Positions 8,182 to 15,293 of a stretch of DNA of 34,958 nucleotides are shown here, one piece after another. The notes under the pieces were generated by a model, which was not told the DNA's origin, did not search any database, and worked only from the letters and a program-made list of their open reading frames with translations. Within the stretch, counting starts at the first letter, position 1. Each line of letters starts with the position of its first letter. This stretch comes from Firmicutes bacterium CAG:145 (lineage in GTDB: Bacteria; Bacillota; Clostridia; Peptostreptococcales; Anaerovoracaceae). The translations under genes were made by a program, and so were the position numbers. The stretch lies in contig FR882591.1 of the NCBI GenBank assembly GCA_000435715.1, forward strand, positions 20,568-55,525. Direction: 5' to 3'.

Positions 8182-8328
8182 TACTTTTTCGATATTTTTT
8201 TAACATTTATAGAAGGGCCGATTTCATTCCGTTAAGAATGAAGCTGTCAGAAGATTGTCTGATTCCTCGCAAATGCGGGCATATCTCTGAAATTCCGAGT
8301 CCGGCGTTTCTGTTTTTACAGGCATTAC

Positions 8329-8368
8329 AAAACCCCCTGCTTGAGTTTCTGACCCGGCAGAGGGTTTT
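8329..8368 (-). terminator. terminator of the FtrB-like gene
   Basis: Two 12-nt arms (8329-8340 and 8357-8368) pair with one mismatch and are followed on the minus strand by TTTTG; the hairpin begins 22 nt after the stop codon. Confidence 0.7.
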
Positions 8369-8390
8369 AGGCTGATGAATATGAAATTCT

Positions 8391-8591
8391 CTACTCTTTG
8401 CTTTTATAGTAGAGCATACAGTGGCAGTAGCCTTCAAAATCGGGATCGGCAATCTGTTCTTTGAACTCCCGGCATATACACTTTGTTTCATCGCTGCGCT
8501 CTACTCTGCACGGGCAATACCCTCCGGTATGTTTTAGACCTTCTCTTATCTCGTTTACTATTTCTTTATTATCGTTCAGTCTTACAGCCAT
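8391..8591 (-). CDS. Ferredoxin-thioredoxin reductase catalytic-subunit-like protein
   Basis: The product is 66 aa. Three CXC pairs are visible: CPC (26/28), CIC (38/40) and CHC (56/58), in the order found in the catalytic (beta) chain of ferredoxin-thioredoxin reductase, where they hold a [4Fe-4S] cluster and a redox-active disulfide. The neighbouring text GGYCPCR and DPDFEGYCHCMLYY also fits. It is shorter than the plant/cyanobacterial chain (about 110 aa) and no variable (alpha) subunit is nearby, so it belongs to the short orphan type of anaerobes. It probably moves electrons to a thiol partner, which I cannot name. GGGGGA precedes the ATG. Confidence 0.8.
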   Translation of the reverse strand: MAVRLNDNKEIVNEIREGLKHTGGYCPCRVERSDETKCICREFKEQIADPDFEGYCHCMLYYKSKE

Positions 8592-8611
8592 GATGTTTTC
8601 CCCCTTAATTT

Positions 8612-8640
8612 AATATATACCTGTCATTTGCAGTTGATAA
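8612..8640 (-). promoter_or_regulatory. possible promoter of the FtrB-like gene
   Basis: Minus strand TTATCA, 17 bp, TATATT, about 20 bp before the start codon. Confidence 0.45.
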
Positions 8641-8658
8641 CATCTTTTTAACATAAAT

Positions 8659-8671
8659 GCCGCTATGCGGC
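8659..8671 (-). terminator. weak hairpin after queT
   Basis: GCCGC, 3-nt loop, GCGGC, 27 nt after the queT stop, followed on the minus strand by ATTTATG. The T run is poor, so termination is uncertain. Confidence 0.35.
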
Positions 8672-8697
8672 GCCGGTCCTTTCTTCGCATGTGAGAA

Positions 8698-9168
8698 TCA
8701 TACGGCTCTCTTATATGCCTTGTAGAGCAGTCCGCCTAAAAGTCCGCAGCATACGATCTCTCCGAGGCCCACCGTCACCATCAGATACCAATAGCTGTCC
8801 GGCGCCCCGTAAACATACTGCAATACCAGCGGCACTATTATCATGTTGGCCAGTATAGGAAAGACGGGGCCCAGCACAGGTTTTTTTCTTCCGATGTAAT
8901 ATGTCCCTAAAGCTCCGATCAGTGTAGCTATGGAACCGAAGATTATATCCCAGAGCGCGCATCCGGTCAGAATGTTTGCCAGTACGCATCCTACGGCCAG
9001 CCCCGGTATAGCCTCTCTGTAGAACAGCGGCATACACGTCAGAGACTCCGATAGTCTGAATTGAATAGCTCCGCTTGCTAATCCGAAAATCTGGGATAGA
9101 AAAGTTAAAATAACGTAAAAGGCCGCAATAAGAGCAGCCCTTGTAAGATACAATGTTTTTTCTTTCAT
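8698..9168 (-). CDS. queT: QueT-type queuosine precursor transporter (ECF substrate-binding subunit)
   Basis: The product is 156 aa with about five membrane helices. Family marks are QFRLSESLTCMPLFYREAIPGLAVGC (residues 36-61) and LWDIIFGSIATLIGALGTYYIG, the QueT pattern. QueT is the S-component that captures a queuosine precursor such as preQ1 and works with a shared ECF module encoded elsewhere. The assignment is supported independently by the preQ1-I riboswitch directly upstream, whose 3' part contains the AAGGAG ribosome binding site. High preQ1 should hide this site and lower translation. Confidence 0.9.
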   Translation of the reverse strand: MKEKTLYLTRAALIAAFYVILTFLSQIFGLASGAIQFRLSESLTCMPLFYREAIPGLAVGCVLANILTGCALWDIIFGSIATLIGALGTYYIGRKKPVLGPVFPILANMIIVPLVLQYVYGAPDSYWYLMVTVGLGEIVCCGLLGGLLYKAYKRAV

Positions 9169-9174
9169 ATTTGC

Positions 9175-9217
9175 TCCTTTAGTTTTGTTTATAGTGAGGA
9201 AGGTCTCGAACTCACTT
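9175..9217 (-). promoter_or_regulatory. preQ1-I riboswitch controlling queT
   Basis: Minus strand: P1 stem AGTGAG/CTCACT (9211-9216 with 9193-9198), a loop beginning TTC and ending TTC, then an A-rich tail ending in AACTAAAGGAG. This is the class I preQ1 layout (hairpin plus A-rich tail forming a pseudoknot). The tail overlaps the ribosome binding site of queT, which suggests translational control. Confidence 0.85.
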
Positions 9218-9263
9218 TATTTTTTAGTCCGGCGATTCGGACCGAAAGCCGTACTTGTCCCCT

Positions 9264-9356
9264 CTATTGCTGAGACTGGCCTTCATCTCCCTTATATGCT
9301 ATAAGAGCGGCAACGGCCACGGTTATAAGCAGAATAGGCAAAATTCTCTTTTTCAT
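9264..9356 (-). CDS. 30-residue single-pass membrane peptide ORF upstream of queT
   Basis: The ORF has 30 codons: MKKRILPILLITVAVAALIA followed by YKGDEGQSQQ. It has a GGGGG ribosome binding site 8 nt before the ATG and a good promoter (9386-9414) just upstream. The product would be one membrane helix with a short polar tail. It sits between the promoter and the preQ1 riboswitch, so it is the first cistron of the queT transcript or a leader peptide. No family is recognised. The clean site and promoter make translation plausible, but the short length leaves doubt. Confidence 0.5.
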   Translation of the reverse strand: MKKRILPILLITVAVAALIAYKGDEGQSQQ

Positions 9357-9385
9357 CTGTATACCCCCTGTTTGTCTTTTTTTAA

Positions 9386-9414
9386 AGTATAACACGTGTT
9401 GAATACCGGAGCAA
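9386..9414 (-). promoter_or_regulatory. sigma-A promoter of the small ORF-queT unit
   Basis: Minus strand TTGCTC, 17 bp, TATACT, located just past the end of the alpha/beta hydrolase gene. Confidence 0.65.
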
Positions 9415-9423
9415 CGATTTATT

Positions 9424-10392
9424 TTAATTTTGCAAAAATGTCAGAATATCTTCATAAATTGTTTGCGCTTGTTTCTCATTTAGTATTTCATGTCTCAGAC
9501 CGGGATACAGCTTACCGCTGACATTATGGTACCCGACTTTTCTTAAAAAGTCTATGCTCTCCTTCCATGCTTTCTCGCTGACTATTACAGGATCGGCTTC
9601 TCCTGCTATGAAAAATATAGGAAGGTTCTCATTCTTAAGAGCCCATCCTTCAGGCCGGTATATCTCTTTCATCAGGGTGAACAGGTTTCTGAATCCGTTG
9701 AGAGTGAAGGTAAAACCGCAGTCCTCGTCTCTGTCATAATTCCTGACATTATTTTCATCGGCAGAAAGCCACGCATTCTCCGATACGGGGCTCTGTATAT
9801 TTTTATTGTAGCTTCCGAAGGCCAGCTTTTGTATCAGCTTGCTCCTATATCTGTCCCCTTTGATAGCCTTTTGGATACGGACTATCAGGAGGGCAGCTCC
9901 CACCATGGGGTTCCTGCTGGGAGAGCCGCAGACGATCAACTTGGATATTTCATCATCATACTTTTTTATGTATTTTCGGACTATCAGAGAACCCATGCTG
10001 TGCCCGAATAGATACACCGGCTTTCCCGGAAATCTTTTTTTCAGTTCTGTCGTTATCTGGTGGATATCCTCCACTACAAAGTCGGAAGTATCGTCGTAAA
10101 AATATCCACGATCTTCTTTCGATCTTACGCTTTCTCCATGTCCTCTGTGATCGTTTATTGCAGAAGCGAATCCATTGGCGGCCAGATACTCCATCAGAGG
10201 ATAATATCTTTCTTTGTGTTCTGCCATTCCGTGTGAGAACTGAACTACGCCTTTTATGCAGTCCTCATCTATAGCGTTCTCGGCAGACGACGGGCCGCTC
10301 CGGTTCCGGTCATCCGCTTCCGGCTGGTATATGGCAGCTCCCAGAGGAAGTCCGTCGCAATTTGAATTTATTTTTATGTATTCTTTTTTCAT
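9424..10392 (-). CDS. Alpha/beta hydrolase, monoacylglycerol-lipase/serine-aminopeptidase S33 type
   Basis: The product is 322 aa. The complete triad can be seen: nucleophile in GHSMG (Ser132), Asp267 in AGEADPV and His301 in GLRHEIL. The oxyanion region QFSHGMAEHKERY and DHRGHGES are typical of the monoglyceride lipase/lysophospholipase branch. It has no signal peptide, so it is probably a cytoplasmic esterase acting on lipid esters; the substrate is unknown. An insertion rich in Ser/Asp (about residues 24-45) extends the N-terminal strand pair. GGGGAGG precedes the ATG. The upstream DNA is a repeat patch, and no promoter is obvious. Confidence 0.85.
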   Translation of the reverse strand: MKKEYIKINSNCDGLPLGAAIYQPEADDRNRSGPSSAENAIDEDCIKGVVQFSHGMAEHKERYYPLMEYLAANGFASAINDHRGHGESVRSKEDRGYFYDDTSDFVVEDIHQITTELKKRFPGKPVYLFGHSMGSLIVRKYIKKYDDEISKLIVCGSPSRNPMVGAALLIVRIQKAIKGDRYRSKLIQKLAFGSYNKNIQSPVSENAWLSADENNVRNYDRDEDCGFTFTLNGFRNLFTLMKEIYRPEGWALKNENLPIFFIAGEADPVIVSEKAWKESIDFLRKVGYHNVSGKLYPGLRHEILNEKQAQTIYEDILTFLQN

Positions 10393-10414
10393 TAAGTGCC
10401 TCCCCGCGGCAATA

Positions 10415-10458
10415 CCGCAAATTGCCAGCTCTGCTGCCGCAAATTGTTGGCTCTGCTG
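10415..10458. repeat. 22-bp tandem repeat flanking the MITE-like element
   Basis: Two head-to-tail units starting CCGCAAATTG and ending CTCTGCTG, 19 of 22 bases identical. A single related unit flanks the second copy of the element (about 34789-34810), so it belongs to the wider repeat. Confidence 0.7.
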
Positions 10459-10467
10459 CCGCAGAGT

Positions 10468-10648
10468 CGCATGCTGTATTTTCTTAGCTCTTTGTGCTGA
10501 TTCTACAGCATTTTAGGAAGAAAAACAGCTTAAATGACGGTGCAAAGGCGAATATGCTGTAAATTCCGATTTATTATTGTGATTCTACAACCATTTTAAC
10601 AAATTCTGTTGTAGAATTTGTGCTTTTCTCTGTAGAATACAGCATGCG
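10468..10648. mobile_element. MITE-like palindromic element, copy 1
   Basis: A 181-bp noncoding element bounded by perfect 13-bp terminal inverted repeats, CGCATGCTGTATT and its reverse complement. Inside are further nested inverted repeats: TACAGCAT (10504-10511) with ATGCTGTA (10554-10561), ATTCTACAA with TTGTAGAAT, and ACAAATTCT/AGAATTTGT around a 5-nt loop. A second copy begins at 34820 and matches over all 139 bases available with 9 substitutions and no gap. It codes for no protein. I see no clear target duplication. It fits a MITE or large REP-type family mobilised in trans. Confidence 0.7.
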
Positions 10649-10950
10649 CTGTTTTTCGCCACAACAAGCGCGGCCGCGGCCGACCGTATTCCTTTAGAAA
10701 TACGGAGTTTATGATACAATCTTCTCTCGAGCGTCAAAATCTTTGATTTCGCTAACGCCGCGGGGTTATTGTACCATAATCGCGGCGCCCTGCGCCGCAG
10801 CAGACGCGGCAGCGGTGGTTCAATGAATCCTTCCGCCCGGCAACGCCGCTATCATGATCGATGGATTCATTATACCATGATTACCGGCCAATGGTGATTT
10901 GATATGCTCCGCGCTTTAGCGATATCATGTAATCATTATATAATAATTTC
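10649..10950. repeat. intergenic repeat patch with hairpins
   Basis: No gene is seen. It holds a CCGTATT/AATACGG hairpin (10684-10705), a GC-rich stretch, and an AATGAATCC/GGATTCATT inverted pair (10823-10831, 10863-10871). Two segments recur before the second element copy: around 10755-10778 (AACGCCGC..GGTTATT.TACCA) matches about 34682-34704, and GCAGCGGTGGTTCAATGAA (10811-10829) matches 34715-34733. Confidence 0.6.
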
Positions 10951-11149
10951 TTGATTCAGTCCATCTGAGTCTTAATAGAAAAGTTGCATGATTTGTCATC
11001 GTTATACCTACGTCCACATGATTTTGAATATATATGGGTTTTACCCTGAAAAATGGTCGCTTTATAATTTGATAATACTATATTACAAGGAAGCATAATT
11101 TTATCGAATTTGTGAAATTCATTCTCATTTATATTGATAGGAAGTGATA

Positions 11150-11626
11150 TCAATATCTAATGGGAACACTTGATAATTCTTCTCTGATAGAATAGTTATT
11201 ATCCACTAACATTTCATGTAGGATATTCTTTTGAAGTTGCTTATGAATTTCGTCCCCAATTATTGGCCCTAGGGTAACTTGAGAAACAGTTAAATTGTTC
11301 GCCTTTATTGGAATATATGGAATGATAAGACCTGCATAATTTCTATATTTAGATATAAAATTTTTATCTAATAAATTTTTGCATGCACTTTGATATATTC
11401 TTCCAATAATTTCACCTTCCGATACATCATTTAAGCAGTCAAACCTACTTGCCCACAAAATCACCGTATTATCATCATTAAATAAAATTGAGGCAATGTT
11501 TTCAAGAGATGTGTAGTGAAAAATTGTCCCAGAAAACATTTGATTATTTGGCATTGCATTCATAGATAAATTTTCGTTAAATTCGTCCAAAAGACTGACG
11601 ATTTTTTTAGCTTTTATTTCCCTCAC
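11150..11626 (-). pseudogene. DUF2971-family gene, internally shortened
   Basis: The product is 158 aa. The N-terminal part IFHYTSLENIASILF and LWASRFDCLNDVSEGE is the DUF2971 signature. The end LTVSQVTLGPIIGDE plus SSVPIRY fits the family C-terminus. Between them the middle block seen in full-length members (about 250-300 aa, with the SF...LPMW core) is missing, so this looks like an in-frame internal deletion. DUF2971 proteins occur in defence and accessory islands; their activity is unknown. The start is a GTG at 11626 with no well-spaced ribosome site, which leaves it uncertain. Base use is far more AT-rich than in neighbouring genes, suggesting transfer. A short ORF follows in another frame (to 10956) and I do not trust it. 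Confidence 0.6.
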
Positions 11627-11646
11627 CTCTCTGATATATTTTTTAT

Positions 11647-11675
11647 ATTATATCATAATGAAAATGAGTTCACAA
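11647..11675 (-). promoter_or_regulatory. sigma-A promoter of the DUF2971 gene
   Basis: Minus strand TTGTGA, 17 bp, TATAAT, placed between the histidine-kinase terminator and the DUF2971 start. Confidence 0.65.
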
Positions 11676-11684
11676 CTTAGCCCA

Positions 11685-11713
11685 CAAAAAAGACAGGCTT
11701 TCACCTGTCTTTT
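11685..11713 (-). terminator. terminator of the two-component/ABC cassette
   Basis: Minus strand AAAAGACAGG, 6-nt loop, CCTGTCTTTT plus more T. The stem contains the stop codon of the histidine kinase gene. Confidence 0.9.
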
Positions 11714-12612
11714 GCATCAATCTGTTTTTCCGGAAAAAATACCGTTATATAGAGTCTTTTATCTGAATATTCGGATCTGATCTCTCCTCCCATTCTCTCG
11801 GTGAGAAGCTTGGCAATGGAAAGTCCAAGGCCTGTGGAATTTCTTCCTGTCTGCACCGTATAAAATCTGTCAAACAATCTGCCGGCAGTGACTGCGTCCA
11901 GATTTGCGGCTGTATTTGAGAATGTGACGGCCCCCTCATCATCCATATTTACGCAGAAATCTCCGTCACTGTACTTCAGAGCATTGCTGATTATATTGCT
12001 GAATATCCGATTCAGAGCATTAGGGTCAAGAAATCTTTCTACAGGTATATCGGTCATGGAAATCTCAGGATTCATGTTTTTCTGGCTCATGGCTCCGTAA
12101 AACGATACCAGACATTCTTCCAGCACTCTGCCTACATCAGTCTTTTCTCTAAAAGATTCCTGAGTAGACGTCACCACCGAATACTTAAAGAGTTCTTCTG
12201 TAAGCTGCTTCAGAGATTCCGTCCTGTTCTCTATCTGCTCAAGATATAAAGCCGCTTTATCGCTGATCTTTTCATCATGGAGCAGCTGCAGATAGCCGCA
12301 TATGGCAGTCAGCGGCGTCCTCAGATCGTGAGAGATATTAGTAACCGCGTCTTTAAGTTCTTTATCTCCCTGCTGAAATCTGTGGCGTTCATCTCTAAGC
12401 TTCGACAGCTGTATATTTATCTGAGATGCAAGGCTTCTCATAGACTTGTCCTGGTGGGATATGCCGATGAGCGTATTTGTTTCAGAAGAGATCCTGTCCC
12501 TGAAAGCAGTTTCTATCTCGTTCACATCTTTTTTCATCAGGAGCAGCTTGATAAAAAGCGCCGCTATTATACATATCAGAACTCCTATCGATATCCACAA
12601 CCAAATTTCCAT
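11701..12612 (-). CDS. Sensor histidine kinase
   Basis: The product is 303 aa. One N-terminal membrane helix (residues 4-25) is followed by a HAMP-less linker, a HisKA domain with SHDLRTPLT (phospho-acceptor His95) and a HATPase domain with ISNALKYS (N box) and TGLGLSIAKLL (G2 box). There is almost no extracellular part, as in intramembrane-sensing kinases that work with an ABC transporter; here the transporter genes are directly upstream. It starts 9 nt after the permease stop with AAGGAG, so it is the last gene of the cassette. It probably phosphorylates the response regulator encoded at the other end. Confidence 0.9.
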   Translation of the reverse strand: MEIWLWISIGVLICIIAALFIKLLLMKKDVNEIETAFRDRISSETNTLIGISHQDKSMRSLASQINIQLSKLRDERHRFQQGDKELKDAVTNISHDLRTPLTAICGYLQLLHDEKISDKAALYLEQIENRTESLKQLTEELFKYSVVTSTQESFREKTDVGRVLEECLVSFYGAMSQKNMNPEISMTDIPVERFLDPNALNRIFSNIISNALKYSDGDFCVNMDDEGAVTFSNTAANLDAVTAGRLFDRFYTVQTGRNSTGLGLSIAKLLTERMGGEIRSEYSDKRLYITVFFPEKQIDAKDR

Positions 12613-12621
12613 AGACTCTCC

Positions 12622-13458
12622 TTATTTAAGGTCTTTTTTCTTGAAAAGCATCATTCCTATCGCAGTGACCACTACAGCCATCCCTGCCGAGTATATCATC
12701 AGTTCTCCCGGTTTCTGCGTGGTCATCTGGCCTATCTGGACCTGCTGATCTCCGGGGAGAAGTTTATGGATAAATTCGTACACTTCTCTCTTGGTGCCTT
12801 CCAGATACCGGGGATTTTTCGTAGCTTCAATTTCAATCAGCTCTCCCGAATCGTCGGTATACGAATATCCCTCATACATTTCGGGAGTATCCAGCCTGGC
12901 CTGGATATATTGTCCTGCAAACAGAGAAATAAAGGCAAATAAGATACATGATACGGCGACGACTGCTTTGTTCTGATTAAGCATGGCCAGCATGGTGAAA
13001 ATTGAGGCAAAAGCTGTGCTCATCAAAAGAGCTGCGCCGGTATAAAGCAAGATGTATTTTATTTCTAAGGTGAAAGTTCCTATGAGCGGAATCCCGACAG
13101 CCACGTATACCAGCATAAACGCTGCGCACATGGCCAGACCTGCGGCAATGCAGGTGATCAGGTTGGCAAGGTATATGGACGATCTCTTATGACCTACAAC
13201 CACCTTGTTCCTTATAGTTCCGTCCCCGTATTCTATTCCCAGAAAAAGTCCGCAGAACGTTGACAGCACTATTCCTATGAACATTGCGAAAGTGAAAAGC
13301 TGTCCGTCGATCATCGGTTCAAAGGACGCGTACTTCTGCGCCTGAAAGTACTGACCTACCGGTCCTATCAGAGCCAATATTACCATAAAAATCATGCAGC
13401 ACCAGAAGATCTTTGACTTTTTTAAGCGCATAAAGTTTGCCGATAACAATTTATTCAT
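12622..13458 (-). CDS. ABC-2 type transporter permease
   Basis: The product is 278 aa from the ATG at 13458, chosen because AGGAGG lies 7-8 nt upstream; a GTG three codons earlier overlaps this site. About six hydrophobic helices are visible: residues 18-35, a cluster around 57-80, about 100-125, 135-160, 165-185 and the last 25. A larger hydrophilic loop (about residues 185-240) precedes the last helix. The layout is that of BcrB/ABC2_membrane permeases that remove antimicrobial peptides or lipids. Its ATG overlaps the ATPase stop (8 bp shared), so translation is coupled. Confidence 0.85.
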   Translation of the reverse strand: MNKLLSANFMRLKKSKIFWCCMIFMVILALIGPVGQYFQAQKYASFEPMIDGQLFTFAMFIGIVLSTFCGLFLGIEYGDGTIRNKVVVGHKRSSIYLANLITCIAAGLAMCAAFMLVYVAVGIPLIGTFTLEIKYILLYTGAALLMSTAFASIFTMLAMLNQNKAVVAVSCILFAFISLFAGQYIQARLDTPEMYEGYSYTDDSGELIEIEATKNPRYLEGTKREVYEFIHKLLPGDQQVQIGQMTTQKPGELMIYSAGMAVVVTAIGMMLFKKKDLK

Positions 13459-14365
13459 GGCTCTCACCTCCTACCAGACTTATAAAGTAGCTTTCGAGAC
13501 TCTCGTCTTTTTCATAGGCAGAAATAACTTCACAACTTTCTTCTGCTAATGCCATCACCAGTTTAGTGATATTTATCTGGTCGAAAATGTCTGCAGCAGT
13601 ATCTGAAACTATGTTATATTCTATCTTCAGCCGGTCAAGAACCCTGGCGAAAGCTTCAGTATCCGATACCTCAACCCGTACGCATTTGCGGCAGGCCTCT
13701 TCCAGTTCCTGCGCACTGATTTCTTTTACCATGCGTCCGCTGTCTATGAAACCGTAATGTGTGGCAAGTCGCGACAGCTCATCCAGTATATGGCTGGAAA
13801 TAAGTACAGTTATCTGCCTCTGCTGATTCAGCTTGAGTATCAGTTCCCTTATCTCCACTATACCCTGCGGGTCCAGGCCGTTTACAGGCTCGTCAAGTAC
13901 CAGAAAATCCGGATCTCCTGCCAGAGCTATGGCTATTGCCAGTCGCTGACGCATTCCCAGGGAAAAATTCTTAGCTTTTTTCTTCCCCGTATCTTCAAGC
14001 CCCACAAGTTTTAAAAGCTCATCGACGCCGTCATAGGAAGGCAGCCCGAGAATGCGGTACTGTTCTTTTATGTTTTCTTCTGCTGTCAAGTCTCCGTAGA
14101 TAGACGGAGTCTCCACTACTGCTCCCATTCTCCTGCGGGCTTCAGTCATTTTTGCATCGCCGTTTTTGCATCCGTAAAGAGAATAACCTCCTGACGTAGG
14201 CTCCTGAAGGCCGCATATTATCCTTATCAGCGTCGTCTTGCCGGCTCCGTTTTTCCCTACGAAACCGTATATGGCTCCTTTGGGAACATTCATGGAAAGT
14301 CCGTTGAGGGCCTTGAAATTTTTATATGACTTATAAAGGCCATTGGCGGAAAGAATATATTCCAT
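13451..14365 (-). CDS. ABC transporter ATP-binding protein (BcrA-like)
   Basis: The product is 304 aa. Walker A GKNGAGKTT is at 37-45, the signature FSLGMRQRL at about 134-142, Walker B FLVLDEP at 154-160, and the switch His in SSHILDEL. The C-terminal extension of about 85 aa is typical of bacitracin/lantibiotic-resistance ATPases. It should form a dimer driving the permease encoded next. AAAGGAGGT precedes the ATG. Upstream, four CTTTAC repeats suggest direct control by the response regulator. Confidence 0.9.
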   Translation of the reverse strand: MEYILSANGLYKSYKNFKALNGLSMNVPKGAIYGFVGKNGAGKTTLIRIICGLQEPTSGGYSLYGCKNGDAKMTEARRRMGAVVETPSIYGDLTAEENIKEQYRILGLPSYDGVDELLKLVGLEDTGKKKAKNFSLGMRQRLAIAIALAGDPDFLVLDEPVNGLDPQGIVEIRELILKLNQQRQITVLISSHILDELSRLATHYGFIDSGRMVKEISAQELEEACRKCVRVEVSDTEAFARVLDRLKIEYNIVSDTAADIFDQINITKLVMALAEESCEVISAYEKDESLESYFISLVGGESHE

Positions 14366-14412
14366 ATTAAATACCTCCTTTATTTCTTATGGCCTTATAT
14401 TAAATCATAAGT

Positions 14413-14453
14413 GTAAAGCCTGCGGTAAAGAAAACAGTAAAGAATCGGTAAAG
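14413..14453 (-). promoter_or_regulatory. four phased CTTTAC repeats, probable response-regulator operator
   Basis: On the plus strand GTAAAG starts at 14413, 14425, 14437 and 14448, i.e. steps of 12, 12 and 11 bp, about one helix turn. OmpR/PhoB-type regulators bind such tandem half-sites. The array lies between the response-regulator stop and the ABC ATPase start, so it can drive the ABC-kinase part separately. A -10-like TATGAT/TTAATAT region follows on the minus strand. Confidence 0.6.
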
Positions 14454-14456
14454 AAT

Positions 14457-15122
14457 TTACTCTTCTGATATTTTGAATCCTATTCCCCACACTGCCTCTA
14501 TATATTCTCTGCCGGAAGCATCTCTGAGTTTTTTTCTGAGGTTGCTCACATGTATTTTCAGAGAACTCTCTGTGCAGTCGGGCGTGTCTTCGCTTATCCT
14601 GTCCAGTATCACGGACTTTGCTATAACCTGTCCTGAATTCTGCATCAGAAATTTCAATATGGCATATTCGGTCTTCGTAAGTCTTATATGTTTATCGTCA
14701 TATGTCACGTCGTGAGACATAGTGTCCAACCTGAGCCTTCCCAGCTCGTAGCTTCGGGTAGCAGATATTGGGCCTGACGTCCTCAGCTGAGCGGCTATTC
14801 TGGCTAAGAGTTCTCTTATGTCAAAGGGCTTGGTTATGTAATCAGAGGCCCCAGCCATCAGCATATTGACCTTATCGTCGGTATCTACCTTGGCGCTCAT
14901 TATTATAACCGGAATACCTGAGATGTGAGGCAAAACTTCTTCTCCCGTAAGACCCGGCATCATCAAGTCCAGCAAAATTAGATCCGGTCGTTTTTCTGAA
15001 AGCAGGTACAAAGCTTCCGTACCTGAATAGGCTCTGATCACGCCGTATCCTTCTCTTCTCAGAACTTCCTCTATCATATCTCCGATATGAAGGTCATCGT
15101 CTATTATAGCTATCGTTTTCAT
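14457..15122 (-). CDS. OmpR-family response regulator
   Basis: The product is 221 aa from the ATG at 15122. The receiver domain has acidic Asp8-10, phospho-acceptor Asp52 in LILLDLMMP and Lys98 in ITKPFD. The C-terminal winged helix has LTKTEYAILKFLM and HVSNLRKKLRD...WGIGFKI. Three further possible starts lie within 9 nt upstream (GTG 15131, ATG 15128); AAGGTG is best spaced for 15122. It is the first gene of the cassette regulator-ATPase-permease-kinase. Two TATAAT boxes 23 bp apart lie upstream (about 15180-15215), so the exact promoter is unclear. It probably binds the CTTTAC array just downstream of its own gene. Confidence 0.9.
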   Translation of the reverse strand: MKTIAIIDDDLHIGDMIEEVLRREGYGVIRAYSGTEALYLLSEKRPDLILLDLMMPGLTGEEVLPHISGIPVIIMSAKVDTDDKVNMLMAGASDYITKPFDIRELLARIAAQLRTSGPISATRSYELGRLRLDTMSHDVTYDDKHIRLTKTEYAILKFLMQNSGQVIAKSVILDRISEDTPDCTESSLKIHVSNLRKKLRDASGREYIEAVWGIGFKISEE

Positions 15123-15259
15123 ACTCATCACCTTATATTTCTGATAATGCTTATTGCCCCGGCGTCATCTCACGCAGCAGCTATTATATCGCACCGGGTA
15201 TCTACATTATATTGCTTTCCGCCTTTTCAATAAAAGATTAAGGTTTCCTGTAAGCTTCA

Positions 15260-15287
15260 TAAAAATATCTCTTGCGAGACGCAAGAG
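15260..15287 (-). terminator. terminator of tRNA-Ala
   Basis: CTCTTGCG, 3-nt loop, CGCAAGAG, followed on the minus strand by ATATTTTTATG. Confidence 0.85.
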
Positions 15288-15293
15288 AATAGA

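Noticed and set aside
8207..8491. 94-codon minus-strand frame overlapping the FtrB-like gene
   Set aside because: It overlaps the Cys-motif gene in another frame and runs through its terminator.
10256..10516. Plus-strand frame whose last 23 codons resemble a frame at 34791-34868
   Set aside because: The similarity comes from the shared noncoding repeat; stops and frames are not maintained beyond it.
10400..10950. CRISPR array
   Set aside because: The repeats are two 22-bp tandem units and a dispersed palindromic element; there is no regular repeat-spacer pattern and no cas gene.
10956..11153. 65-codon TTG-start frame right after the DUF2971 remnant
   Set aside because: The DUF2971 product already ends with a family-like C-terminus; the frame has no ribosome site and no family match. 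It may be decayed sequence.
12277..12942. Plus-strand open frame of 221 codons
   Set aside because: It lies antisense to the histidine kinase and permease genes, without a ribosome site or family match.
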